Shown here piece by piece: positions 46,620 to 55,455 of a DNA stretch of 64,000 nucleotides. Source of the DNA: Paenibacillus sp. FJAT-29882 (GTDB lineage: Bacteria; Bacillota; Bacilli; Bacillales; DSM-1321); assembly GCF_001510645.1 (NCBI RefSeq), contig NZ_LMVB01000001.1, positions 949,854-1,013,853 of the forward strand. The letters run 5' to 3'. Under the pieces are notes generated by a model. That model was given only the letters and a program-made list of their open reading frames with translations, ran no database searches and was not told the DNA's origin. Every line of letters begins with the position of its first letter. The first letter of the stretch is position 1. The translations under genes and the position numbers were made by a program.

Positions 46620-46735
46620 GAATTTGCTCATAAGACAAGAATTTTGACGAACTCACTTGGATGAACCAACTCACATACAGCGAATTCCGTGTAAATAGAA
46701 CATAGACGAAAAAAATTAATGATGCGCCAAATTGA

Positions 46736-46780
46736 AAAAGAGCAGATCCCAATAAAACTTTTGGGATCTGCTCTTTTGAC
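46736..46780. terminator. Terminator at the 3' end of mntH
   Basis: AAAAGAGCAGATCCCAA pairs with TTGGGATCTGCTCTTTT. On the minus strand it ends in a run of T after the stem, and it lies about 50 nt past the mntH stop codon. Confidence 0.8.
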
Positions 46781-46832
46781 TAGGAGTAGTTTTGGGCATT
46801 GATGGTTTCGTGTAATCATGTAACAATTAAAA

Positions 46833-48098
46833 TTAGCCAAATAAGGTAGAATACAACAAGAATAAATTAAGACAAATAATTAATACAGCGACAAACCAAG
46901 CACTAATCGTCGTTATTCGGTGGTTTGTAAGATTACCCATAATTTTTTGGTTACTCGTAAACATAATTAATGGCACTAAAGCAAACGCAATTCCAAAGGA
47001 AAGGACCACTTGGCTCATAACAAGAGCTTTAGACGGGTTAACCCCCATCATAATGATCGCTAACGGCGGAATCATCGTAATAATACGTCTTAAATAGATC
47101 GGTATTCTCTTTTTGATAAAACCCTGCATGACGACATCGCCCGTCATTGTACCAATAGAAGAACTTGAAAGTCCTGCCGATAATAATCCAATTCCAAAAA
47201 ATATCGCTACAGAAGGACCTAGTAATAGGCTAAATTGATTAAACGCCACATCTAAATCCTCGACGAATAAACCATTTTTATGAAAAAGAGCCGCCGATAC
47301 AATTAACATACTAGCATTGATTGCGCCAGCAATAAGCATGGCAATCATGACATCAACAAACTCGAAACGAAAGATCTTTTTCCGCTCAATATCATTTTTG
47401 CCGACAATTCTATTTTGTGTTAAAGCGGAATGTAAATAAATGGCATGTGGCATGACAGTAGCTCCAAGCATTCCAGCAGATAATAAAATGCTATCTACAT
47501 TTTCAAATTTAGGTGTAAAGAGTCCTGAAAGAACAGCGGAAGAATCAGGTTGTGCAAAAAAGACTTGAATACCAAATGCAATCACAACCACAAAAATCAT
47601 TCCTGTAATAACTGCTTCTAATGTACGGACACCTCTTCTTTGAATTTCTAAAATAGCAAATGATCCTACAGCGGCAATGATCGCAGACGTTATAAGTGGA
47701 AGGTCGAAGAGTAAATAAAGGCCAAGAGCGGCACCGATAAATTCAGCTAAGTCAGTAGCCATAATAACAATTTCGGCTTGTATCCATAACAAGATGGAAG
47801 TTTTTTTTGAAAATCGCTCCCGGGATACCTCCGCGAGATTTTTCCCAGTGGCGATTCCTAATTTAGCTGACATCGTTTGAATTAATGCAGCCATTAAATT
47901 AGAAGCGAAAATGACCCATAGTAAGGTGTATCCATATTTCGAACCGGCTGCTATATTTGTAGCATAATTTCCAGGATCAATATATGCGACAGCTGCAATG
48001 AAAGCAGGGCCTAAAAAAGGCAACAATCGTTTCATTCCTTTAGCATCTCCTCGTAATGAATGAGAAGCGGATTTTGACAGTCCCTTCGAATTAGCCAT
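46833..48098 (-). CDS. mntH: Mn2+ transporter MntH (Nramp family)
   Basis: A 421-residue proton-coupled divalent metal transporter. The Nramp signatures DPGNYATNI (DPGN at residues 41-44, helix 1) and VMPHAIYLHSA (helix 6) are intact; these form the metal site. About eleven membrane helices can be counted. It imports manganese. AAGGAGGTTG precedes the ATG. A sigma-A promoter and a palindrome fitting the MntR operator lie upstream, so manganese repression is likely. The gene is not at this locus in B. subtilis; it is flanked by cccA and a repeat-rich gap. Confidence 0.96.
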   Translation of the reverse strand: MANSKGLSKSASHSLRGDAKGMKRLLPFLGPAFIAAVAYIDPGNYATNIAAGSKYGYTLLWVIFASNLMAALIQTMSAKLGIATGKNLAEVSRERFSKKTSILLWIQAEIVIMATDLAEFIGAALGLYLLFDLPLITSAIIAAVGSFAILEIQRRGVRTLEAVITGMIFVVVIAFGIQVFFAQPDSSAVLSGLFTPKFENVDSILLSAGMLGATVMPHAIYLHSALTQNRIVGKNDIERKKIFRFEFVDVMIAMLIAGAINASMLIVSAALFHKNGLFVEDLDVAFNQFSLLLGPSVAIFFGIGLLSAGLSSSSIGTMTGDVVMQGFIKKRIPIYLRRIITMIPPLAIIMMGVNPSKALVMSQVVLSFGIAFALVPLIMFTSNQKIMGNLTNHRITTISAWFVAVLIICLNLFLLYSTLFG

Positions 48099-48131
48099 GA
48101 TGTTTGCAACCTCCTTTTTCGTCTAACTGAT

Positions 48132-48153
48132 AAAGTTTCGTTAAGGAAACTTT
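48132..48153 (-). promoter_or_regulatory. Probable MntR operator of mntH
   Basis: A 22-bp near-perfect palindrome with half sites AAAGTTTC and GGAAACTTT around GTTAA. It resembles the known MntR-binding palindrome in B. subtilis (GTTTnnTTAAGGAAAC type). It lies just downstream of the predicted transcription start, where a bound repressor would block transcription. Confidence 0.7.
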
Positions 48154-48167
48154 ATTTGATGGTAACA

Positions 48168-48197
48168 ATTATATTCGCTGATTATTAAAAATGTCAA
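48168..48197 (-). promoter_or_regulatory. Sigma-A promoter of mntH
   Basis: On the minus strand TTGACA (48197-48192) and TATAAT (48173-48168) are separated by 18 bp. Both boxes are perfect consensus. Confidence 0.8.
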
Positions 48198-48216
48198 AGA
48201 GAAATGAATGAAGCAT

Positions 48217-48322
48217 TTATACCGGTTTAACCGACTGTAATATCCCACCTCAATTTTTGTTTAGAGAACCGAGAAAAGATAGGTAGGGGATAAAAACTCA
48301 CTAATGGAAGTTTCAATTTATT
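48217..48322 (+). repeat. Repeat family B, copy 5 (degenerate)
   Basis: ATACCGGTTTAACCGACTGTAA at the left corresponds to CCCGCATTAACGGGCAGTAA; then CCCACCTCA, GAGAACCGAGAAAAG and TAGGTAGGGGATAA follow the order of hairpin 1. The right end is GAAGTTTCAATTTATT. Hairpins 2 to 4 are reduced or missing. Confidence 0.6.
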
Positions 48323-48371
48323 GGTATACTTACATGATAAACAAAGTAAAATCCTAATGCTTAAAGTACGT

Positions 48372-48534
48372 GTTCAAAAAGGGGGATAAAAGAGCCGAGA
48401 AGTTCTGCGATCGTCTCAAACCTTGCACGTATGCAGTGAGGACCGGACTTGCACTGGATGTGCACGATTTTAACAGAAGACCAAAAATGCGCGACGAAGA
48501 AATTCGGAAGCTATTTATACCGGACTTTTTGAAC
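48372..48534. repeat. Element G, 163 bp with 10-bp terminal inverted repeats
   Basis: GTTCAAAAAG (48372-48381) and CTTTTTGAAC (48525-48534) are perfect inverted ends. Inside, AGCCGAGAAGTTCTGCG and GACGAAGAAATTCGG form a further imperfect pairing, and GTGCAC/GCAC motifs surround the middle. A 66-residue open frame crosses it but is not credible as a gene. It resembles a MITE. The rest of the mntH-trmK gap (48535-48720) has no further recognised structure. Confidence 0.65.
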
Positions 48535-48720
48535 AGCCTTTTAAAATACAACGTTCTTCATCAATATTAAAAGAATGATTATCTCGTCAGATATCCGTAT
48601 TTTAAGTAATTAAGGATCGATGATAGCTTTTCTTATAATCGCAGTTCTTATCAATTTTTGTTATAATTTATGTACGATGCCAATCTAGCTTGGACGTAAA
48701 TTGAAAAGAGAGATGATAAC

Positions 48721-49431
48721 ATGAATCATGAAAAACTATCGATGAGATTAGAGCGAGTTGCTACATATATACCAAAAGGAAGCGTGTTGGCTGATATTGG
48801 ATCAGATCATGCGTATTTGCCTTGTTATGCAGTGCAGAAAGGGATCACCGTAAAAGCAATTGCGGGAGAAGTTGTCGAAGGACCCTTTCAATCGGCAAAA
48901 AAACAAGTGGAACAGACGGAATTAGAAGATCAAATAGATGTACGATTAGGAAATGGCCTTGATGTGTTGGTCCCTAATGAGGCGACATGCATCACGATTG
49001 CCGGGATGGGTGGAATATTAATTTCGTCTATTCTTGAAAATGGGAAAGATAAGCTTGGTGCTGTAAAAAGGCTTGTTCTTCAGCCTAATGTCGGTTCAAA
49101 TGTTGTCCGTAACTGGCTGCTTGAAAATGATTGGGAATTGGTGAATGAAGAAATTCTCGAAGAAGATGGAAAAATTTATGAAATATTAATTGCCGAGCGA
49201 GGAATACCTGCCAAGCCTTATGCAAATCATGCTGAATCCGCTCTGCTTTTTGGACCATTTTTAATGGCACAGCGTCATGAAGTATTTTTGAAAAAATGGC
49301 AGCTAGAAAAGGAACATTGGCAAAGAATTATCAGAGAGATGGATGAAAAAAGTCAGCATGCTGCAACAAGTAGTAAGCGTCAGGAATTGATGGATCAAAT
49401 TCAAAAGGTGGAGGAGGAATTAGGGATATGA
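48721..49431 (+). CDS. trmK: tRNA m1A22 methyltransferase TrmK
   Basis: A 236-residue SAM methyltransferase (YqfN). After SMRLERVATYIPKGSVLADI comes the SAM-binding GSDHAYLP (about 27-34), then TIAGMGGILI with the conserved core, and a C-terminal coiled-coil helix pair. It methylates A22 in tRNAs of Gram-positive bacteria. GAGAGATGATAAC lies upstream. Its stop overlaps the yqfO start (ATGA), giving translational coupling. Confidence 0.96.
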   Translation: MNHEKLSMRLERVATYIPKGSVLADIGSDHAYLPCYAVQKGITVKAIAGEVVEGPFQSAKKQVEQTELEDQIDVRLGNGLDVLVPNEATCITIAGMGGILISSILENGKDKLGAVKRLVLQPNVGSNVVRNWLLENDWELVNEEILEEDGKIYEILIAERGIPAKPYANHAESALLFGPFLMAQRHEVFLKKWQLEKEHWQRIIREMDEKSQHAATSSKRQELMDQIQKVEEELGI

Positions 49432-50549
49432 AAACGGCAAATGGTCACCAAATCATTGAATTATTTGAACAGTTTTCACCAAAGCGATACGCAGCTATGG
49501 AAAACGATCCGATTGGCCTCCAAATCGGCAGTTTGAAAAGACCTGTAACAAAAGTATTGGTGGCACTTGATGTAGTACCGGAAGTGGTTGATGAAGCAAT
49601 CGAGGCTGGGGCTGAGCTTATCATTGCGCATCATCCATTCATTTTCCGTCCATTGAAAAAAATTGATCTGACGGAAACAAGTGGTCAAGTGATTGAAAAA
49701 TTAATTAAGCATGACATCGCAGTCTATGCTGCACATACCAATTTGGATGTCGCAAAAGGCGGCGTGAATGATTTATTGGCCGACGCATTAGAGTTGCAAC
49801 AGACTGAAGTGCTTGTTCCTACACATGAAGTGAAGTTGAAGAAACTTGCTGTGTATGTTCCAGTTGATGCTGCGGATATAGTGAGAGAAGCAATCGGAAA
49901 AGCTGGAGCAGGTGCGATTGGCAACTATAGTGCTTGTTCGTTTTCGATGGAAGGAACAGGAAGATTTTTACCGCAAGAGGGGAGTAATCCGACGATCGGT
50001 TCAAAAGGAATCATCGAAAGTGTTGCTGAAGTGCGTATTGAAACGATTTATCCTGAAACCGTTGAGCGAAAACTTCTCTCGGCTTTGTTTAAAGCTCATC
50101 CTTATGAAGAGCCTGCTTATGATCTATATGAGTTAGAAAACATTGGGGAAGTATTGGGTCTCGGTAGGGTTGGTACATTAAAGGAAGAAATGACACTCGA
50201 GCAATTCGCGGGTCATGTGAAGAAAACACTCGAAGTTGATACGGTCCGCATGGTAGGAGACCGTCAGGCATTGGTAAAAAAAGTCGCAGTTCTAGGTGGA
50301 GATGGAAATAAGTATTTCACCCAAGCGTTATTCAAAGGTGCCGATGTATATGTAACGGGTGATATGTATTATCATATCGCGCACGATGCAAAAGCGATGG
50401 GATTGAACATTATTGATCCAGGACATAACGTGGAAAAGGTCATGAAAAAGGGAGTAGCGAACGTCATGGCTGCTCGCTGTGATGCAAAAGGACTTGCTGT
50501 TGAATTCATCGCCTCTGCCATTCATACGGATCCATTTACATTTATCTAA
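49428..50549 (+). CDS. yqfO: Nif3-like dinuclear metal-centre protein YqfO
   Basis: A 373-residue NIF3/DUF34 protein with the Gram-positive insertion. Metal-ligand motifs are IIAHHPFIFRPLK near residues 65-77 and YAAHTNLDVAKGGVND near 100-115, plus a C-terminal YVTGDMYYHIAHDAKAMG and DPGHNVE. The middle insert (about 130-235) is the CutA1/PII-like domain. GTP cyclohydrolase-type and other roles have been proposed for the family; the role is unsettled. It overlaps trmK by 4 nt. Repeat A copy 6 follows directly after the stop. Confidence 0.95.
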   Translation: MKTANGHQIIELFEQFSPKRYAAMENDPIGLQIGSLKRPVTKVLVALDVVPEVVDEAIEAGAELIIAHHPFIFRPLKKIDLTETSGQVIEKLIKHDIAVYAAHTNLDVAKGGVNDLLADALELQQTEVLVPTHEVKLKKLAVYVPVDAADIVREAIGKAGAGAIGNYSACSFSMEGTGRFLPQEGSNPTIGSKGIIESVAEVRIETIYPETVERKLLSALFKAHPYEEPAYDLYELENIGEVLGLGRVGTLKEEMTLEQFAGHVKKTLEVDTVRMVGDRQALVKKVAVLGGDGNKYFTQALFKGADVYVTGDMYYHIAHDAKAMGLNIIDPGHNVEKVMKKGVANVMAARCDAKGLAVEFIASAIHTDPFTFI

Positions 50550-50642
50550 AAAAAGGGTCTGACCTCACAAACTATACACCGTTTATTGACTCACTTATTC
50601 TTCAAATAAACGATATTAGTAGATGTGGGGTCTGACCCTTTT
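50550..50642. repeat. Repeat family A, copy 6, between convergent yqfO and ispH
   Basis: AAAAAAGGGTCTGACCTCAC at the left and TGGGGTCTGACCCTTTT at the right. With A and T runs outside, it has the form of a bidirectional terminator. It starts at the yqfO stop and ends 15 bp before the ispH 3' end, with no other terminator in the gap. Confidence 0.85.
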
Positions 50643-50657
50643 ACTTTGACGATTACC

Positions 50658-51602
50658 TTAAGACTTTTGCTTGATTTTCGGCAAGATTTTCGTTAATGGT
50701 ACTTTCTTTGTCGTATCCCAAGTGGACTTATCTTCTGGATCGTAATTCTCTAAAAATGTAATGACTTCTTTCGTAATCGGTGTTGGAGTGGATGCACCTG
50801 AAGTTACTCCAACTGTATTGGCATCCTTTAGCCAGTCTAACTGAAGCTCAGACAGATCAGCGATTCGATACGCTTGTGTGTCAGCAATCTCAATGGATAC
50901 TTGTGCAAGGCGATTGGAGTTATTACTTTTAGGGTCTCCGACAACAATCAGCACGTCGGCTTCACCAGCTTGCTTAGCAACGGCTTCTTGACGCACTTGG
51001 GTCGCCATGCAGATTTCTTTGTGTACTTCGCAATGTGGATATTTCTCTTTCACTTTTTCCATAATTTCTACAACATCCCATTGGCTCATTGTTGTTTGGT
51101 TCGTAACAATGATTTTATCGTCTTTTAGTATTAATTTCTCTACATCTGCAACCGATTCAACCAAATGAACCATATCTGGTGCAACGCCAAGAGCTCCCTC
51201 GGGTTCTGGATGATTCTTTTTCCCGATATAAATAATTTGATAGCCAACAGACGTTTTCTCCCGGATTAAATCGTGAGTAACAGTAACATCTGGACAAGTT
51301 GCATCAATGCTTACAAGTCCTTTTTCTGAAGCTAATTTTCTAATTTCAGGTGAGACGCCATGGGCAGTGAAAATAACAGTACCGCCATCCACTTTTTCAA
51401 GAATTTCCTTCCGATTATTTCCGTCAAGCGTAATGATTCCATCTGCTTCAAAAGCATCTGTCACATGTTTATTATGAACAATCATGCCTAGTATATAAAT
51501 TGGACGTGGTAATGTTTTATCTAAAGCCGCATTCCGAGCGATAACCATAGCATCGACAACGCCATAGCAATAGCCGCGCGGTGATATTTTAATTACTTTC
51601 AA
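50658..51602 (-). CDS. ispH: 4-hydroxy-3-methylbut-2-enyl diphosphate reductase
   Basis: A 314-residue IspH. The three cluster-binding cysteines are present: Cys12 (RGYCYGV), Cys103 (DATCPDV) and Cys198 (EICMAT), along with TAHGVSP and [10 protein letters not shown]. It performs the last step of the MEP pathway, making IPP and DMAPP. The start is TTG 51602 after AAGGAGGAACC. A sigma-A promoter lies upstream at 51650-51678. It is a single-gene unit convergent with trmK-yqfO. Confidence 0.97.
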   Translation of the reverse strand: MKVIKISPRGYCYGVVDAMVIARNAALDKTLPRPIYILGMIVHNKHVTDAFEADGIITLDGNNRKEILEKVDGGTVIFTAHGVSPEIRKLASEKGLVSIDATCPDVTVTHDLIREKTSVGYQIIYIGKKNHPEPEGALGVAPDMVHLVESVADVEKLILKDDKIIVTNQTTMSQWDVVEIMEKVKEKYPHCEVHKEICMATQVRQEAVAKQAGEADVLIVVGDPKSNNSNRLAQVSIEIADTQAYRIADLSELQLDWLKDANTVGVTSGASTPTPITKEVITFLENYDPEDKSTWDTTKKVPLTKILPKIKQKS

Positions 51603-51649
51603 TGTGGTTCCTCCTTATATGGAAAAAGAAATCCATGGATACACTATAT

Positions 51650-51678
51650 ATTATATAAGAGGTTACGAGATATTACAA
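51650..51678 (-). promoter_or_regulatory. Probable sigma-A promoter of ispH
   Basis: On the minus strand TTGTAA (51678-51673) and TATAAT (51655-51650) with a 17-bp spacer. Confidence 0.65.
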
Positions 51679-51835
51679 AGAATGTTGGTATATGACAAGA
51701 GAGTGATCAAAAAAAGTGGTAAAAAGCTTATGGATGGCCTCCAAAATCATGAATGATTTGTGCAAGCTTAGGCCTCTCATATTAATAGCATAAGGGAAGG
51801 GGAGAGATTGCTCATCCAACTTCTCGGTTTTATTT

Positions 51836-52152
51836 ATCCTGCATTAACGGAAAGTCAAGACCCCCCATCTCAAGGCTTTAGAGGAACCGAGGAAGAACTG
51901 CCCAATCTAGTTGCGGCTCCTAGCCCGTCTGAGGTCATAAGCTGTAATACTCTGTGGCAAACTACGCCACGCCGTATTCCACCTTATGCTTGTCGGGGCT
52001 GGGCAGTCGCCTCACTTTTTGAAGTAAAAGCCCGATTGGTGAGATACAGTGAAACTTGCCGATGCGAAAGCGAAGATCTTAGCAACAGTAGAACGAGACT
52101 AACAATCAGTGGGGGATAAAGAAAACCCCCACTGATAGAAGTTTCACTTTAT
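51836..52152 (+). repeat. Repeat family B, copy 6 (long form, interrupted by D copy 3)
   Basis: The left end TATCCTGCATTAACGGAAAG and the hairpin 1 left arm (CATCTCAAGGCTTTAGAGGA) are followed by family D sequence at about 51894-52022. The B element then resumes at GTAAAAGCCCGATTGGTGAG and runs to the ends CAATCAGTGGGGGAT, CCCCCACTGATAGAAG and TTTCACTTTAT. The second arm of hairpin 1 (GTAGGTGGGGGATAACTGCCC in other copies) has been replaced. Confidence 0.8.
51894..52022 (+). repeat. Repeat family D, copy 3, nested in B copy 6
   Basis: It carries AACTGCCCAATCTAGTTGCG, GCTCCTAGCCCGTCTGAGGT and CATAAGC at the left, and CTTATGCTTGTCGGGGCTGG and GCAGTCGCCTCACTTTTT at the right. The variable centre (TGTGGCAAACTACGCCACG) is its own small hairpin. 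Both flanks are family B sequence. Confidence 0.75.
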
Positions 52153-52219
52153 CCTGCTTTTTGAAATGCATTAAAAGCTCAAGTAATGAAAAAGAATGCA
52201 GAGAGGGTCTGCATTCAGA

Positions 52220-52870
52220 TTAGATATATAATTTAGGACTCGAATCACCTTGTGTTGTTCTTTTTTTCCGCGGTTTCTTTTCGGGAACTGTTTCCTCTAT
52301 GATAGCTCTGCTCTCTTCTATGGGTGTTGTATTTTCCACTGTTTCCTTTGGTGTTTCTTCAGTTGAATCAGTCGATCCTGAGCTTTTCAAACCTTGATAA
52401 ATCTTCCACATGGACGGGATATTCTTAACGATTGGACCATATTGTTGAATCATCGGTGTCACTTGTTCGGCTGCTTGTAAGACTTTTTGTGTGTTTGCTA
52501 ACATGCCTGAAAGGGCACCTGGGTTTTTTAACGTTTCCAGAATTCCGCCGGCACCTGCGCCAGTCGTTGCTGCCCCTCCTCTTGTTGCTTGACCGGCAGC
52601 AGATGGAGGGGCGAATGGGTTACTAGGAGATTTATTTTTATTTTTACCTAATAACTTGGATAATAGTCCGCCCGATGAAGTCGGCTGTTGCTGCTGATTT
52701 CTCTGACCTTGCCCAAATCCGAATCCGGGATTCATACCATTTCTAGCCTGTGGAGGGGCAAATCTAGCTGGCCCAGAAAATCCATTCTGGCCTCTGAAGG
52801 ATTGCGGATTACCGTTCCCATGCCCATGCCCGAATCCTGGGCCTTGCCCGAACATTCTATTTGGAGGCAT
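52220..52870 (-). CDS. yqfQ: YqfQ family protein (VrrA-like)
   Basis: A 216-residue protein. The N-terminal third is low-complexity and rich in Gly, Asn, Gln, His and Pro (FGQGPGFGHGHGNGNPQSFR). The middle region GGILETLKNPGALSGMLANT, then VLQAAEQVTPMIQQYGPIVK and NIPSMWKIYQGLKSS, matches the YqfQ family, which includes B. anthracis VrrA. A Thr/Glu/Lys-rich tail ends in KKPRKKRTTQG. The function is unknown. GAAAGGAGTGACA gives the ribosome-binding site. It lies between ispH and cshB as in B. subtilis. Confidence 0.87.
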   Translation of the reverse strand: MPPNRMFGQGPGFGHGHGNGNPQSFRGQNGFSGPARFAPPQARNGMNPGFGFGQGQRNQQQQPTSSGGLLSKLLGKNKNKSPSNPFAPPSAAGQATRGGAATTGAGAGGILETLKNPGALSGMLANTQKVLQAAEQVTPMIQQYGPIVKNIPSMWKIYQGLKSSGSTDSTEETPKETVENTTPIEESRAIIEETVPEKKPRKKRTTQGDSSPKLYI

Positions 52871-53034
52871 ATTGTCACTCCTTTCTAAAAACTTCCCCCG
52901 ATGTGTGTTCCATATAAATTATGCATAAGAAGGAAAAAGGTTATCTGTTTTGGATTGTATATGAAAAGTGTATGTATAAACTGAATAGTTCGTTCCATTC
53001 GATTCATCATTATTATGAAATAATATACGCATAC

Positions 53035-53064
53035 TTGCGTATTACACCACTCTTAAACTATAAT
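53035..53064 (+). promoter_or_regulatory. Probable sigma-A promoter of cshB
   Basis: TTGCGT (53035-53040) and TATAAT (53059-53064) with an 18-bp spacer, 62 nt before the cshB start. Confidence 0.65.
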
Positions 53065-53126
53065 AAGTAGATATGTCAAGGTTCTGATGAAGATTAGAAA
53101 GCCTGACGATTTAAAGGAGTTTTTAG

Positions 53127-54440
53127 ATGAAGCAAAACAATTTTGAACGATTTAAGTTGCAAAGCTATATGATAGAGGCCGTGGAGGCATTAGGTTTTGA
53201 TAAACCGACGGAAATACAAGAGCGTGTAATTCCGGCTGTTCTAAAAGGGACAAGTCTAATTGGTCAATCGCAAACAGGTACGGGGAAAACTCATGCGTAT
53301 TTACTACCAATTATGAACAAACTTGATAGCACAAAAGAAGAAGTGCAAGCGATTATTGCAGCACCAACACGTGAGCTTGCCAACCAAATTTATAAAGAAG
53401 CTCTTAAGATTGCTGAGCATTTTCCAGAGGAATCACCTCTTGTGGTTCGCTGTTTTATTGGCGGGACGGATAAGCAACGTACAATTGACAAGCTAAAAAC
53501 GCAACCGCAGCTCGTGATTGGTACACCAGGAAGAATTAAGGATTTAGTAGCGGACCAAGCACTCCGCGTTTTCACTGCTGATACGCTTGTTGTCGATGAA
53601 GCAGACCTAATGCTCGATATGGGCTTTATAGAAGATGTTGACAAATTTGCATCGAAAATGGCACAGCATATTCAAATGCTGCTCTTTTCAGCAACCATTC
53701 CTGAGAAATTAAAGCCATTTATGAAAAAATATATGAATAATCCGAAGCATGTCCAAGTTGATCCAAAGCAGGCAGCTGCAGTGAAGATTGAACATGTCCT
53801 CGTGCCATTGCGTCATCGTAATAAAACACAGTTGTTACACGACTTAGTTGTGAAATATAATCCGTACTTAGCGATTATATTTACCAACACGAAAAAAATG
53901 GCAGACACCGTTGCGGATGCTCTTATTGAAAAGGGATTAAAAGTCGGCAGAATTCACGGTGATCTTTCACCGCGTGATCGTAAGAAAATGATGAAGCAAA
54001 TTAATGACTTGGACTACCAATACATTGTTGCGACTGATTTAGCGGCTCGTGGGATTGATATTGAAGGTGTTTCTCACATTATTAACTTTGAACTACCATC
54101 AGATCTTGACTTCTATATTCATCGAACAGGGAGAACGGCACGTGCTGGCTATTCCGGAATCGCTGCTACGATCTATGATGTTTCTGACGAGGATGCATTA
54201 AACCGATTGGAGAAATTAGGAATCACTTTCCATGATACGGATATCGTAAATGGTGATTGGGTGGAAATCGATGCTCGTAATAAACGAAAACAACGGAAAA
54301 AACAAGGAAACGAAATCGACGAAAAAGCGAAAACGATGGTAAAAAAACCGAATAAAGTCAAGCCGGGCTATAAAAAGAAAGTTCAACGCGAAGTTGAAAA
54401 TTTCAAAAAACGTGAGCGTCGCTTACAAAGAAAGAAATAA
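53127..54440 (+). CDS. cshB: DEAD-box RNA helicase CshB
   Basis: A 437-residue DEAD-box helicase. The Q motif region (GFDKPTEIQERVIP), Walker A SQTGTGKT (48-55), PTRELANQ, TPGRIKDL, VDEADLML (motif II), SATIP, ATDLAARGIDI and HRTGRTARAG are all present. A basic C-terminal tail (NKRKQRKKQGNE, then GYKKKVQREVENFKKRERRL) probably binds RNA. CshB of B. subtilis helps RNA restructuring at low temperature. Its leader is about 50 nt. nfo follows after a small reversed B repeat. Confidence 0.96.
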   Translation: MKQNNFERFKLQSYMIEAVEALGFDKPTEIQERVIPAVLKGTSLIGQSQTGTGKTHAYLLPIMNKLDSTKEEVQAIIAAPTRELANQIYKEALKIAEHFPEESPLVVRCFIGGTDKQRTIDKLKTQPQLVIGTPGRIKDLVADQALRVFTADTLVVDEADLMLDMGFIEDVDKFASKMAQHIQMLLFSATIPEKLKPFMKKYMNNPKHVQVDPKQAAAVKIEHVLVPLRHRNKTQLLHDLVVKYNPYLAIIFTNTKKMADTVADALIEKGLKVGRIHGDLSPRDRKKMMKQINDLDYQYIVATDLAARGIDIEGVSHIINFELPSDLDFYIHRTGRTARAGYSGIAATIYDVSDEDALNRLEKLGITFHDTDIVNGDWVEIDARNKRKQRKKQGNEIDEKAKTMVKKPNKVKPGYKKKVQREVENFKKRERRLQRKK

Positions 54441-54442
54441 AA

Positions 54443-54495
54443 TAAAGTGAAACTTCCTTCAGTGGGGTATTATAGCCTGTTAAACCGGAATAAAG
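54443..54495 (-). repeat. Repeat family B, copy 8 (short form, reversed)
   Basis: Read on the minus strand it is TTTATTCCGGTTTAACAGGC, then TATAATACCCCACTGAAGGA and AGTTTCACTTTA. It has the same ends as the 53-bp copy at 23911 and the same length. It lies 3 nt after the cshB stop and directly before the nfo ribosome-binding site. Confidence 0.7.
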
Positions 54496-54509
54496 GTTAG
54501 GAGGATACG

Positions 54510-55403
54510 ATGATGAAAATAGGATCACATGTCTCGATGAGCGGGAAAAGCATGTTGCTTGGAGCGAGCGAGGAAGCCGTTTCATATGGTTCGAATACGT
54601 TTATGATCTATACGGGCGCCCCGCAAAATACGAGGCGTAAGAAGATTGAAGAGTTGAATATTGAAGCAGGCAAGCAGCATATGGCCGAGCATGGGATTAC
54701 AGATATTGTCGTTCATGCCCCATATATCATTAACATCGGAAACTCGCAAAATCCGGCAACCTTTGAGCTAGGTGTGAATTTCTTACGAAGTGAAATTGAA
54801 CGAACGGCAGCACTTGGAGCGAAACAAATTGTGCTTCACCCTGGTGCGCATGTTGGCGCTGGACCGGAAGTGGGGATCAAGAAAATTATTGAAGGCTTAA
54901 ATGAAGTGCTCATTTCCGATCAAGAGGTGCAAGTTGCACTAGAAACAATGGCAGGAAAAGGTACTGAATGTGGTAGAAGCTTTGAAGAGCTAGCGATGAT
55001 ATTCGACGGTGTTGCCCTTCATGATAAATTATCTGTTACCCTTGATACATGTCATATCCACGATGCTGGGTATAATATTATCGAAGATTTTGACGGCGTT
55101 TTAAATGAATTCGATAAAATCGTTGGCCTTGATCGCTTAAAGGTGTTACACATTAATGACAGTAAAAACGAACGCGGCGCGCGCAAAGACCGCCATGAAA
55201 ACATTGGCTTTGGCCATATCGGTTTTGAAGCGTTGCGCTATATAGTTCATCACCCACAGTTAACAGAGATTCCAAAGATTCTTGAAACACCATTCGTTGG
55301 TGAAGATAAGAAAAATAAGAAAGCTCCATACAAATTCGAAATTGACATGTTAAAGGGAGATTCCTTTGATAGCAGTCTTCTTGAAAAAGTTGTATTAAGT
55401 TAA
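54510..55403 (+). CDS. nfo: Deoxyribonuclease IV (endonuclease IV)
   Basis: A 297-residue endonuclease IV. The start reads [20 protein letters not shown]. Zinc-ligand motifs are [66 protein letters not shown] and GFGHIG. It cuts at abasic sites in base-excision repair. AGGAGG precedes the ATG at 54510; the second ATG at 54513 is equally possible. In B. subtilis the same order cshB-nfo occurs, after which the two genomes differ. Confidence 0.97.
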   Translation: MMKIGSHVSMSGKSMLLGASEEAVSYGSNTFMIYTGAPQNTRRKKIEELNIEAGKQHMAEHGITDIVVHAPYIINIGNSQNPATFELGVNFLRSEIERTAALGAKQIVLHPGAHVGAGPEVGIKKIIEGLNEVLISDQEVQVALETMAGKGTECGRSFEELAMIFDGVALHDKLSVTLDTCHIHDAGYNIIEDFDGVLNEFDKIVGLDRLKVLHINDSKNERGARKDRHENIGFGHIGFEALRYIVHHPQLTEIPKILETPFVGEDKKNKKAPYKFEIDMLKGDSFDSSLLEKVVLS

Positions 55404-55407
55404 GTAA

Positions 55408-55448
55408 AAAACAGCGAATGGTAGATGTTAGCCGTTCGCTGTTTTTAT
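55408..55448 (+). terminator. Terminator after nfo
   Basis: AAAAACAGCGAATGG pairs with CCGTTCGCTGTTTTT across a 10-nt loop. Confidence 0.9.
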
Positions 55449-55455
55449 CGTGAAA

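Noticed and set aside
46640-46735. A third tandem array with AACTCAC motifs between cccA and mntH
   Set aside because: Only two motif copies can be aligned, which is too little to call a repeat.
48370-48570. A 66-codon open frame between mntH and trmK
   Set aside because: It coincides with element G, including both inverted ends, and has no good ribosome-binding site or recognised family features.
51808-52119. A 103-codon open frame between ispH and yqfQ
   Set aside because: It lies across the nested B and D repeats, so it is almost certainly non-coding.
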